This document shows positions 34,041 through 42,144 of a DNA stretch of 64,000 nucleotides, in pieces. The DNA comes from Dethiosulfatibacter aminovorans DSM 17477 (lineage in GTDB: Bacteria > Bacillota > Clostridia > Tissierellales > Dethiosulfatibacteraceae), in contig NZ_FQZL01000010.1 of assembly GCF_900142005.1 (NCBI RefSeq), positions 1 through 64,000 on the forward strand, written 5' to 3'. The position numbers were made by a program, and so were the translations under genes. Position 1 is the stretch's first letter; each line of letters opens with the position of its first letter. The notes below the pieces were generated by a model. The model was not told the origin of the DNA. It worked only from the letters and a program-made list of their open reading frames with translations, and ran no database searches.

Positions 34041-34709
34041 ATGAAAAAACTTCGGAATCTGAAAGAAATTTCAGATGGCAGGTTATATGATATTAAAGAC
34101 ATGGTAAAAGCAGATGCGGGGGACTGTTATGGCTGTAGTTCATGTTGCTATGGAGTTGGAGACTTGGTTGAGCTTAACCCTTTTGACATATACCAAATGA
34201 CAAGTTGCTTGAAACTGTCATTTGATGAGTTGATTGGAGAAAAAATTGAGTTGAGATTAAGTGACAAAATATATCTGCCTTATCTTAAAATGTATGGAGA
34301 TTTGGAGAAATGCAGTTTTTTAAATGAAGAAGAAAGATGTTCGATTCACTCTCATAGACCGAATATTTGCAGGTTGTTTCCTTTGGGACGGGTATATGAA
34401 AAAGATGATTTTAAGTATTTTTTACAGGTGGGAGCTTGTATAAAACCAAATTTGGGGAAAGTAAAAGTCAAAAAATGGATTGGGATTGCAAACTATAATG
34501 AAAACAAGAGGTTCATACTGGCCTGGTATGAAATAGTGAAGGCATTGGCCTTTAGACTTAAGTTTGTACATGACAATCAAGAACTTCATGAGATAAACAA
34601 ATATTTTGTGGACTCGTTCTATAGGATTGAGATAAAAGATGGAGAAGATTTTTATAGCCGGTTTTTCAATATATTACCTGAGACAAAAAATAGGCTTGGA
34701 ATAATTTGA
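34041..34709 (+). CDS. YkgJ-family cysteine cluster protein
   Basis: 222 residues. The family's zinc/iron-binding cysteine pattern is visible: DCYGCSSCCYGVGDLVELN near residues 32-50, CSFLNEEERCSIHSHRPNIC near 93-112 and a later GACIKPN. Such proteins are predicted metal-binding (UPF0153); the biochemical role is unknown. GGGAGGTG precedes the ATG. Monocistronic. Confidence 0.82.
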   Translation: MKKLRNLKEISDGRLYDIKDMVKADAGDCYGCSSCCYGVGDLVELNPFDIYQMTSCLKLSFDELIGEKIELRLSDKIYLPYLKMYGDLEKCSFLNEEERCSIHSHRPNICRLFPLGRVYEKDDFKYFLQVGACIKPNLGKVKVKKWIGIANYNENKRFILAWYEIVKALAFRLKFVHDNQELHEINKYFVDSFYRIEIKDGEDFYSRFFNILPETKNRLGII

Positions 34710-34741
34710 TAAATCAATGAACTCTCATAATTACTGAAATT

Positions 34742-34772
34742 AACATGTTTACTAATTGTAGCATGTTTTTTC
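34742..34772 (+). terminator. Terminator after the YkgJ-like gene
   Basis: AACATG/CATGTT stem with inner pairs, followed by TTTTTTCTTTTTT. Confidence 0.6.
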
Positions 34773-34909
34773 TTTTTTGTGTGGATGAAAAATTTCTCGG
34801 AGAAGCTGTCCTGATGAAATAAAGTAATAACACAAGAAATAGTTTGATTATGTAACTCAAATTAACACAAAGCATTACAATTTTCTTGACTATAAAATAA
34901 AGATTTTAG

Positions 34910-34938
34910 TTGACAATGAATAATTGAACATTTAAAAT
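34910..34938 (+). promoter_or_regulatory. Promoter of the ABC exporter operon
   Basis: TTGACA (34910-34915), 17-base spacer, TAAAAT (34933-34938). The -10 lies inside a dyad ACATTT-A-AAATGT (34928-34940). Confidence 0.7.
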
Positions 34939-34958
34939 GTATTGTACAAACATAAACA

Positions 34959-34972
34959 GTTCGCACACGAAC
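34959..34972. promoter_or_regulatory. Inverted repeat GTTCG-CACA-CGAAC (operator candidate)
   Basis: Perfect 5-bp arms, about 20 bases behind the -10 box and 18 before the first start codon; a likely site for the MarR-type protein encoded at the end of the operon. Confidence 0.5.
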
Positions 34973-34989
34973 AATAAAGGAAGAGTCAT

Positions 34990-36723
34990 ATGATAAAAGT
35001 ATTATCTTATTTAAGAACACATAGTGTGAGTCTTTTTTTTGTGCTTATTTTACTGGTCATACAAGCAACCACCGATTTGAGTTTGCCGGATTATATGTCG
35101 GATGTAGTCAACACCGGCGTTATGTCCGGTAATTCGTCTGTTATCTATGAAATTGGGGGGAAGATGCTACTGATTACTCTTGTTGGAGCAATCAGTTCTG
35201 TATTGATCGGATACAATGCAGCGCGAATAGGGGCTGACGTGGCAAAAGAACTTAGACGGGATGTGTTTCATAAAATTCAGTATTTTTCAAATGGTGAATT
35301 TGATAAATTCACAACATCATCGTTGATTACAAGAAGTACCAATGATATTATTCAGATCCAGACATTCTTGATTATGTCCATTCGACTGGTTCTTTATGCA
35401 CCGATTTTAGGAATCGGAGGCATTGTAAAAGCTTTGGAAAACAGTCCATCCATGTCATGGATTATAGCAGTGTCAGTCATAGTACTGTTAGGTGCTATCC
35501 TGCTGATTATTACTGCTGCTCTGCCAAAGTTTAGAATGGTACAGAAACTGCTGGACCGTTTGAATTTGGTTGCACGGGAAACCCTGGACGGGATGTTGGT
35601 TGTCAGGGCCTTCAATACCCAAGAATTTGAAGAAGAACGTTTTGACAAAGCCAGCAAGGATTTGTTGAGCGTCAATTTGTTTGTAAATCGTTCGATGGCA
35701 GCTTTGATGCCTCTGATGATGCTGGTGATGAACCTGACGACAGTAGCTATCGTATGGGTTGGTGCCAAACAGGTATCCTCCTTCCAAATCGATATCGGTA
35801 CAATGATGGCTTATATGCAATATGCCCTGCAGATTATTATGGCATTTCTGATGCTTGCCATGATGTTTGTCCTTATACCAAGGTCCGTTATTTCCGCCAA
35901 TCGTATTGAGGAGGTCCTGGTGGAAGCAGAATATATTGCTGATCCGAAATCACCCGAGGTCTTTGATGAGGATTTCGAACCTGTTGTAGCCTTTCACCAA
36001 GTGGAATTCAAGTATCCGGAAGGTGATGGTAATGTATTGCATGGCATTGACTTTGTTGCTTATCCCGGTCAGACAACAGCCATTATAGGGGCTACCGGCA
36101 GCGGCAAGTCTACGTTGGTCAATCTTATTATGCGTTTCTATGATGTGACAGAAGGGAGTATAAGCATTCATAACAAGGATATTCGATGTATAACCAAGAA
36201 GATCTTAAGGGACAAGATTGGATACGTACCTCAAAAAAGTCTTCTGTTTAGCGGAACGATAGAATCCAACCTGAAATATGCAAATAAGGAAGCAACCAGT
36301 GAAATGTTGGATGAAGCGGCGGCAATAGCCCAGGCTAAGGAATTTATTCAGACAAAGGAAGAGGGGTATCAGTCGGAAATTGCTCAAGGTGGAAATAATG
36401 TTTCTGGTGGGCAAAAACAAAGGCTTTCAATAGCAAGAGCCCTAGTGAAAAATGCACCGATATATATATTTGATGATAGTTTCTCGGCACTTGACTTAAA
36501 GACTGACCGAAAACTGCGCAAGGCTTTGGAGAAAAATACTAAGACCAGCACGATTTTCATTGTTGCGCAGCGTATATCGTCCATTAGACATGCGGATCAG
36601 ATTTTAGTCCTTGATAATGGATACCTGGTTGGGATTGGGACCCATGAAGAATTGATGTATGGTTGTGAGGTATATCGGGAAATTGCTAAATCTCAGCTTA
36701 GTGAGGAGGAACTGGCCATATGA
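34990..36723 (+). CDS. ABC exporter half, ATP-binding/permease (degenerate site)
   Basis: 577 residues: a six-helix membrane domain (to about 320) and a nucleotide-binding domain. Walker A GATGSGKST and signature VSGGQKQR are normal, but Walker B reads IYIFDDSFSALD with Asp in place of the catalytic Glu, and the H-loop reads VAQRISS with Gln in place of His. This is the non-catalytic half of an asymmetric heterodimer, as in LmrCD, BmrCD and TM287/288. Its stop overlaps the next start by 4 bases (ATGA), so the two halves are coupled. Confidence 0.92.
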   Translation: MIKVLSYLRTHSVSLFFVLILLVIQATTDLSLPDYMSDVVNTGVMSGNSSVIYEIGGKMLLITLVGAISSVLIGYNAARIGADVAKELRRDVFHKIQYFSNGEFDKFTTSSLITRSTNDIIQIQTFLIMSIRLVLYAPILGIGGIVKALENSPSMSWIIAVSVIVLLGAILLIITAALPKFRMVQKLLDRLNLVARETLDGMLVVRAFNTQEFEEERFDKASKDLLSVNLFVNRSMAALMPLMMLVMNLTTVAIVWVGAKQVSSFQIDIGTMMAYMQYALQIIMAFLMLAMMFVLIPRSVISANRIEEVLVEAEYIADPKSPEVFDEDFEPVVAFHQVEFKYPEGDGNVLHGIDFVAYPGQTTAIIGATGSGKSTLVNLIMRFYDVTEGSISIHNKDIRCITKKILRDKIGYVPQKSLLFSGTIESNLKYANKEATSEMLDEAAAIAQAKEFIQTKEEGYQSEIAQGGNNVSGGQKQRLSIARALVKNAPIYIFDDSFSALDLKTDRKLRKALEKNTKTSTIFIVAQRISSIRHADQILVLDNGYLVGIGTHEELMYGCEVYREIAKSQLSEEELAI

Positions 36724-38570
36724 GTGATACAGCAGGCATGAGAGGTGCCAGAGGAGGGTTCCGGATGGGCGCCCACAGCGGGCCCGCGGCAAAGGCCAAC
36801 GATACCAGGGCAACACTGCATCGCATCGGGCAATGGCTGGTACCTTATAGGTTACAGATTATTATTGTTCTGATATTTGCAGTTCTTTCATCTGCATTTT
36901 CCATCATCGGACCCAAGATGCTGGGAAAGGTTACTACGAAGTTGATTGAGGGTCTGTTGGCTTATTATTATGGAACCGGATTACTGACGGATTTCGATTA
37001 TATGAGGCGGATTGTATTCAGTCTGGTCATACTATATATTTTTTCAGCCATTTTTGCATATATACAGGGTTTTATTATGACAAAGGTAGCCATGGATGTT
37101 TCTTATGAACTTCGTGATGCCGTGTCGAAGAAGATGCACAAACTGCCCTTGAATTACTATGATACAAAAAGTCGGGGCGATGTCCTTTCCAGAATCACCA
37201 ATGACATTGACTTGATTAGTCAGACTCTGAATCAGAGTTTGTCCCAGCTGGTAACATCGGTGGCTACAGTGATTGGTATCATGATTATGATGTTATCCAT
37301 CAGTTTTGTAATGACGTTGGCATCACTGACCATTATACCCCTATCCTTTGGTGTGATAGCTTACATATTTAAACATTCCCAAAAGTTTTTCAAGTCGCAG
37401 CAAAGGTCCATTGGAGAGCTGAATGGACATGTTGAAGAGACTTATTCAGGACATGTTGTAGTAAAAGCTTTTGGCTGTGAAGAAGATGCCATTAGGCGCT
37501 TTGATAAAATCAATGAGTCGTTGTATGACTCAGCTTGGAAATCTCAATTTATTTCAGGCATGATGATGCCGATTATGCGAATTATAGGAAATTTAGGGTA
37601 TGTACTGGTGAGTATTTTAGGTGGATATCTTGCTATTAAGCATGTGTTGGAGCTTGGAGATATTCAGGCATTCATCCAATATGTAAGAAACTTTACACGA
37701 CCGATTTCACAGATGGCTACCATTTCCAACACTTTACAGTCGACTATAGCAGCCAGTGAACGGGTCTTTGAATTTTTGGATGAAGACAATGAGGTGCAGG
37801 AAAAGGACTTGATTCAGGAAGAACCGAATTTCAAGGGAGAAGTAATGTTTAAGAATGTATCCTTTGGATATTTGCCGGATCAAACGATTATCAAGGATTT
37901 TTCAGCAGTTATCGAAGCGGGACAGAAAGTTGCTATTGTAGGTCCTACAGGAGCCGGGAAAACAACCATTATGAAATTGCTTATGCGCTTTTACGATATC
38001 GATTCAGGGCAGATTCTATTGGATGGGTATGATATATATGATTTTTCGAGAGAACGGCTGAGGAATCATTTCGGAATGGTTCTGCAGGATACCTGGTTAT
38101 ATAATGCTTCGATTTTAGAGAATATTCGGTATGGAACCTTTGATGCTACTGAAGAAGAAGTCATTGAAGCGGCAAAAGCGGCTCATTGTGATGAATTCAT
38201 CCGTACATTGCCCCATGGTTATCACATGATGATGAATGAAGAGAGCAGTAATATTTCACAAGGGCAGAAACAGCTCTTTACCATAGCCAGGGTCATTCTT
38301 GCCAATCCCAAAGTGCTTATTTTGGATGAAGCGACTAGTTCGGTCGATACCCGTACGGAATCATTGATTCAAAAGACGATGACCAATGTCATGAAAGGGC
38401 GGACCAGTTTTGTTATTGCTCATCGTCTGTCGACCATCAAAGATGCAGATGTGATTTTGGTGCTCAAAGACGGAGATATTATTGAACAAGGGAATCATGA
38501 AGAATTACTGGCTAAAAAAGGTTTCTACGAAGATTTATATAACTCTCAATTTGCATATGAAGATGATTAA
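36720..38570 (+). CDS. ABC exporter half, ATP-binding/permease (catalytic)
   Basis: 616 residues. After a 45-residue Gly/Ala/Arg-rich lead come six membrane helices and a nucleotide-binding domain with Walker A GPTGAGKTT, signature ISQGQKQL, Walker B VLILDEATSSVD (catalytic Glu present) and H-loop IAHRLSTI. It pairs with the preceding protein to form a heterodimeric exporter, typically for drugs, lipids or peptides. ATG 36738 is a possible later start, but the ATGA overlap favours 36720. Confidence 0.93.
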   Translation: MSDTAGMRGARGGFRMGAHSGPAAKANDTRATLHRIGQWLVPYRLQIIIVLIFAVLSSAFSIIGPKMLGKVTTKLIEGLLAYYYGTGLLTDFDYMRRIVFSLVILYIFSAIFAYIQGFIMTKVAMDVSYELRDAVSKKMHKLPLNYYDTKSRGDVLSRITNDIDLISQTLNQSLSQLVTSVATVIGIMIMMLSISFVMTLASLTIIPLSFGVIAYIFKHSQKFFKSQQRSIGELNGHVEETYSGHVVVKAFGCEEDAIRRFDKINESLYDSAWKSQFISGMMMPIMRIIGNLGYVLVSILGGYLAIKHVLELGDIQAFIQYVRNFTRPISQMATISNTLQSTIAASERVFEFLDEDNEVQEKDLIQEEPNFKGEVMFKNVSFGYLPDQTIIKDFSAVIEAGQKVAIVGPTGAGKTTIMKLLMRFYDIDSGQILLDGYDIYDFSRERLRNHFGMVLQDTWLYNASILENIRYGTFDATEEEVIEAAKAAHCDEFIRTLPHGYHMMMNEESSNISQGQKQLFTIARVILANPKVLILDEATSSVDTRTESLIQKTMTNVMKGRTSFVIAHRLSTIKDADVILVLKDGDIIEQGNHEELLAKKGFYEDLYNSQFAYEDD

Positions 38571-38604
38571 ATAAGGGATAGGAATAGAAGAAAGGATTGG
38601 AAAA

Positions 38605-40347
38605 ATGGAAAATAAAGTGTCAGAAACTAAAGATAAGTTGCCTAAAAGAAGCAAAAAGAAAATAGCATTGGGAATAGTTTTGTTCCTGGTTGTTGTAGGA
38701 ATCTGTTTTGGATGTTATTATTATTTTGATTCCGTGAATTACATTTCAACGGATAATGCGAAAGTAACAACCGACCTTAAAAGTGTATATCCACTGTCAG
38801 CAGGCCGTGTTGTCAGATGGGATGTGAAGGAAGGCGACCAGGTCGGGCGCAACCAGGTAATTGGACGTTTAAGCAATGGCTCCTATCTCAGAGCACCAAT
38901 CGACGGTGAGGTTGTAGAAACCTCCATCGAAGTAGGGCAGTATGTATCTACGGCAAACAAAGCTGCTGTGATAGCAGCTACCAATGATGTTTATATCAAT
39001 GCGAACATTGAAGAGAATATGATTGCCAAGATTTGTAAGGGCCAGGCGGTAAAGGTGGAATTGGATGCATATCCGGGACAAAACTTCCTGGGTTATGTTA
39101 CGAATCTTGATTCGGTTACACTGGCAGCTATGTCGGGATCCTCAACAAGTTTTTCAACCGGTGGAACTTATACAAAAGTGACGCAGCTGTTCCCGGTTGA
39201 GATTCGTCTTGAGGAATCTTCAATATTAAATACGATTATTGGAACTAATGCTTTTATCAAAATTAATGTAGGCGGCGATACTCTGGATGAGGAAACATTG
39301 GCTGGAATAGCAAGTTCTGCAGCAATGGATGTCAATGGGACTATTATTGAAGCAGCAGGTAAAATCATTGCAAAGGATTCGGAAGATATTGTTTTGGATT
39401 TCCCGGCAATGGTTAATACCATTGAAGTGGATAATGGTGATGTTGTGACAGCAGGAGATACTTTGATGACCTTTGATTTGACAGACTCAGACATTCTGAT
39501 TCAAAGCAGGGAAACATCATTGGCTCAATTAAATCAGCAACTCGCATCTTTGAGGTCGACTTTGGCAGCAGCTCAGACCAATTTGACTCAGCAACAGAGC
39601 AATCTGGAAATGGAAGCCAATAGTCGGGAAACCATCCAGATTCTGGAAGATGACGTGAAACACAATGAGGAGTTGGTCGCCCGGGCTCAGGACAATTATG
39701 ACAAAACCCTGTTGCTGTACAATGCAGGAGCAACGGCAAAAATTGAACTGGACAATGCACAGCAGAAATTGGATGATGCCAATTATGCTCTTTCCTCTAT
39801 GCAATTGACATTGGAAAGCAGTACAATAGGCAGGGAACAAAGCATAGAGTCATTGAAAGTAGCTATCAGCCAGCAACAAGCGTCAATCGACTCTACTCAG
39901 GCTTCAATCGAGTCTCAAAATCTTCAGATTCAACAGGCGGAAACAGAACTGGAAAATTTAAGGGCGAACCGAGACAGCGGAAATATGGAAGGGTATGCAT
40001 TGGTATGTGATATGGAGGAAGCATTGGTTCAGAATATAAGCCGTGTTAAAGGTGATTACATACCAGCCAACAGCACAGTGGTGAATTTGGTGGATTTGGA
40101 TTCGTTGGTGATTGTAGCAGAAGTCACAGAAGATTATATAAAAGATGTAGGAATCGGTGATGTCGTGGAAATTTACACTCTTCGGGATCACGGGAAGACA
40201 TATACTGGTCATGTAAGTAAAATCAGTGCAGTTGGAACTGAGAAAAACAACGAAGTCATTATTGAAACGGAAATTATAATAGACAATCCTGATGAAGGCA
40301 TGCGGCCTAATTATAGCGTCGATGTGCGGATTGTGAAAGGTGTGTAG
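38605..40347 (+). CDS. HlyD-family membrane fusion protein with two adaptor modules
   Basis: 580 residues. One membrane helix (residues 22-42) anchors it. Residues 45-225 form a complete lipoyl plus beta-barrel module without hairpin (AGRVVRWDVKEGDQVGRNQV ... FFPVEIRL-like barrel). Residues 245-580 form a second one: half lipoyl (MVNTIEVDNGDVVTAGDTL), a Gln/Ser-rich coiled coil (about 290-450), the other half and a beta-barrel ending in MRPNYSVDVRIV. Adaptors of this type connect exporters to the cell exterior; in a Gram-positive organism it may reach through the wall or bind MacB-like partners. It is co-transcribed with the ABC pair. Confidence 0.85.
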   Translation: MENKVSETKDKLPKRSKKKIALGIVLFLVVVGICFGCYYYFDSVNYISTDNAKVTTDLKSVYPLSAGRVVRWDVKEGDQVGRNQVIGRLSNGSYLRAPIDGEVVETSIEVGQYVSTANKAAVIAATNDVYINANIEENMIAKICKGQAVKVELDAYPGQNFLGYVTNLDSVTLAAMSGSSTSFSTGGTYTKVTQLFPVEIRLEESSILNTIIGTNAFIKINVGGDTLDEETLAGIASSAAMDVNGTIIEAAGKIIAKDSEDIVLDFPAMVNTIEVDNGDVVTAGDTLMTFDLTDSDILIQSRETSLAQLNQQLASLRSTLAAAQTNLTQQQSNLEMEANSRETIQILEDDVKHNEELVARAQDNYDKTLLLYNAGATAKIELDNAQQKLDDANYALSSMQLTLESSTIGREQSIESLKVAISQQQASIDSTQASIESQNLQIQQAETELENLRANRDSGNMEGYALVCDMEEALVQNISRVKGDYIPANSTVVNLVDLDSLVIVAEVTEDYIKDVGIGDVVEIYTLRDHGKTYTGHVSKISAVGTEKNNEVIIETEIIIDNPDEGMRPNYSVDVRIVKGV

Positions 40348-40350
40348 TCA

Positions 40351-40809
40351 TTGGATAGGGAGAATCAGCATTTGAAATATAATGAACGTATTTTAGAGAC
40401 CTTCAAAAAGGTTAAAACCGATTACTTTGAATATTTAAAAGAACTTTCAAGTTTGGAAGGGTTTACCCAGCCTCAGACATTTATGATCTATGCTTTGCAC
40501 AGATTCCCGGGAATAGGTGTCCAGGAGCTAAGTGACCGGTTAAGGTTATCGAAAAGCAATGTATCATCCACTGTCGACAGGCTTGTCGGTCAAGGTGTTG
40601 TCCGACGGGAAATTCCAAAGGAAAATCGTCGAAGGGTGAAATTGTATCTGTCTGAGGAGTTTGTAAGTAAAACAGATGTGGAACAGATTCGAATAAATCT
40701 TCTGGCCAATCTGTTTCCGAGTGCAACAGAAGAGGATTATATAACGGTTATCAAGGGATTGGAGCGTCTGCAGACCTTGGTTGAAGCGAATAGAAAAGAA
40801 GAGGAATAA
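40351..40809 (+). CDS. MarR-family transcriptional regulator
   Basis: 152 residues. The winged-helix core is visible: FPGIGVQELSDRLRLSKSNV, SSTVDRLVGQGVVRREIPK and ENRRRVKLYLSEEF. The start is TTG 40351, 3 bases behind the HlyD stop, with AAAGG (40336-40340) before it; no in-frame ATG lies near. As the last gene of the exporter operon it probably represses the operon through one of the dyads at 34928-34972 until a toxic ligand binds. Confidence 0.85.
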   Translation: MDRENQHLKYNERILETFKKVKTDYFEYLKELSSLEGFTQPQTFMIYALHRFPGIGVQELSDRLRLSKSNVSSTVDRLVGQGVVRREIPKENRRRVKLYLSEEFVSKTDVEQIRINLLANLFPSATEEDYITVIKGLERLQTLVEANRKEEE

Positions 40810-40901
40810 ATACTAGCCAATATCCAGCATGAATTAATCTGTTTGTACGTAGATAATAAAAGTTGATATTTTAAGTTAATAAACAGAAAGATTTATCAAT
40901 T

Positions 40902-40930
40902 GAGCCCAAATGTAAAGGGCTCTTTTTTTT
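40902..40930 (+). terminator. Terminator of the ABC exporter operon
   Basis: GAGCCC/GGGCTC stem (40902-40907 with 40917-40922) followed by eight T. Confidence 0.88.
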
Positions 40931-41033
40931 ACGAACTGAAGTTTATTTATTGGGAGATTATATTAAACTAACATGAGATATTAACATTTATAATGACAGT
41001 ACGGTGTATAAGCAAATAAAGAAGTGTTGTTTA

Positions 41034-41042
41034 TGGTATAAT
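41034..41042 (+). promoter_or_regulatory. Extended -10 promoter of the lipid locus
   Basis: TGGTATAAT, an extended -10 box, 41 bases before ATG 41083; no good -35 box. Confidence 0.5.
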
Positions 41043-41082
41043 TAAGATAACCAATTAACTCGATAGGGTGGGTGTTGTTGCA

Positions 41083-42144
41083 ATGAAAAAGGGAACATCT
41101 GAAAACCTAAATGTTAAAAGACGATATTTCTTGTTATTGTTGCTGTTTGGACTTCTATCCGGGTTGTCACTGTTAGGTGTATACCACTTTGCCGGCAACA
41201 GGGTTGCATTTCTTTCTCTCGATATTTTTTCAAGGTGTTTGTATTTGAGGTTGTTTTTACTGATTCTATTTTACTTTGCAACGGATTTTCTTCGATTCTA
41301 TTATATTATGAAAGCCATCGATGTGGATATATCTTTGAGTTATATGATGAAGGTTACATTCATCAATATTTTCATATCAAATATTACTCCATCCTCTGCA
41401 GGTGGCGGTGTCGCCCAGATCTATTTTCTGCAGAAAAAAGGGGTGAATTTAGGAGCGGCGACAGCAGGATCATCACTGAGAACAGCCTTGCCCATGCTTT
41501 TTTTCATCATCTGCACACCAATCATATTGATTTTTGACAAGAATATAGAAAGACTGTTTCCAAATCGAAATATCATCGTATATATGATTATTATGATGTT
41601 GCTGATTGTTTGTGTATTGATTTTTCTCCTCAAATTAATCAGGAATCCTTCTGATGTGGGGGAATCGGTCAAAAGATTGATATTGTTTTTTGCGAAGCGT
41701 TGGGATCAGGAAAAAAGAGAACGCATCACAAATAATGCAGGAACAGAGATAAGGAAATTCTCAAGTTACCTCATCAGTTATTTCAGAGGGAATAAGAAAT
41801 ATGTTTTCCTGTCGATTTTCTTCTCCGGTCTTTTCCTTTACTGTTTGTTTCTTTTTCCGGTGGTGTTAATAAAGGATTTAAATTCATCTGTACCGGCGTA
41901 TGAAATCATATTTTCACAGATAATCATCACATCGGTCATGTATTTTTCACCTACACCTGGAGCGACAGGTATTGCAGAAGCGGCGTTTACCATCTTGTTT
42001 TCTGCGTATATTTTACCGGAACAAATTGTTACGCTTACATTTTTATGGCGGTTTTCTTCTATTTACATAGGTGTTTTTATTGGAGTGGTTATCTTTTACA
42101 GAGAAACCATTAAAATCAAAGACTGGAAGAAGGTGACAAGATGA
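41083..42144 (+). CDS. LPG-synthase-TM / UPF0104 family membrane protein
   Basis: 353 residues with about eight membrane segments. FINIFISNITPSSAGGGVAQIYFL near residue 100 and SPTPGATGIAEAAF near 300 match the lysylphosphatidylglycerol synthase transmembrane (flippase-like) domain, here without the C-terminal aminoacyl-transferase domain. Such stand-alone proteins are thought to flip lipids or glycolipids. ATG 41083 has GGGTGGG before it; GTG 41068 is the alternative. Its end overlaps the next gene by 4 bases, linking it to a glycosyltransferase. Confidence 0.82.
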   Translation: MKKGTSENLNVKRRYFLLLLLFGLLSGLSLLGVYHFAGNRVAFLSLDIFSRCLYLRLFLLILFYFATDFLRFYYIMKAIDVDISLSYMMKVTFINIFISNITPSSAGGGVAQIYFLQKKGVNLGAATAGSSLRTALPMLFFIICTPIILIFDKNIERLFPNRNIIVYMIIMMLLIVCVLIFLLKLIRNPSDVGESVKRLILFFAKRWDQEKRERITNNAGTEIRKFSSYLISYFRGNKKYVFLSIFFSGLFLYCLFLFPVVLIKDLNSSVPAYEIIFSQIIITSVMYFSPTPGATGIAEAAFTILFSAYILPEQIVTLTFLWRFSSIYIGVFIGVVIFYRETIKIKDWKKVTR

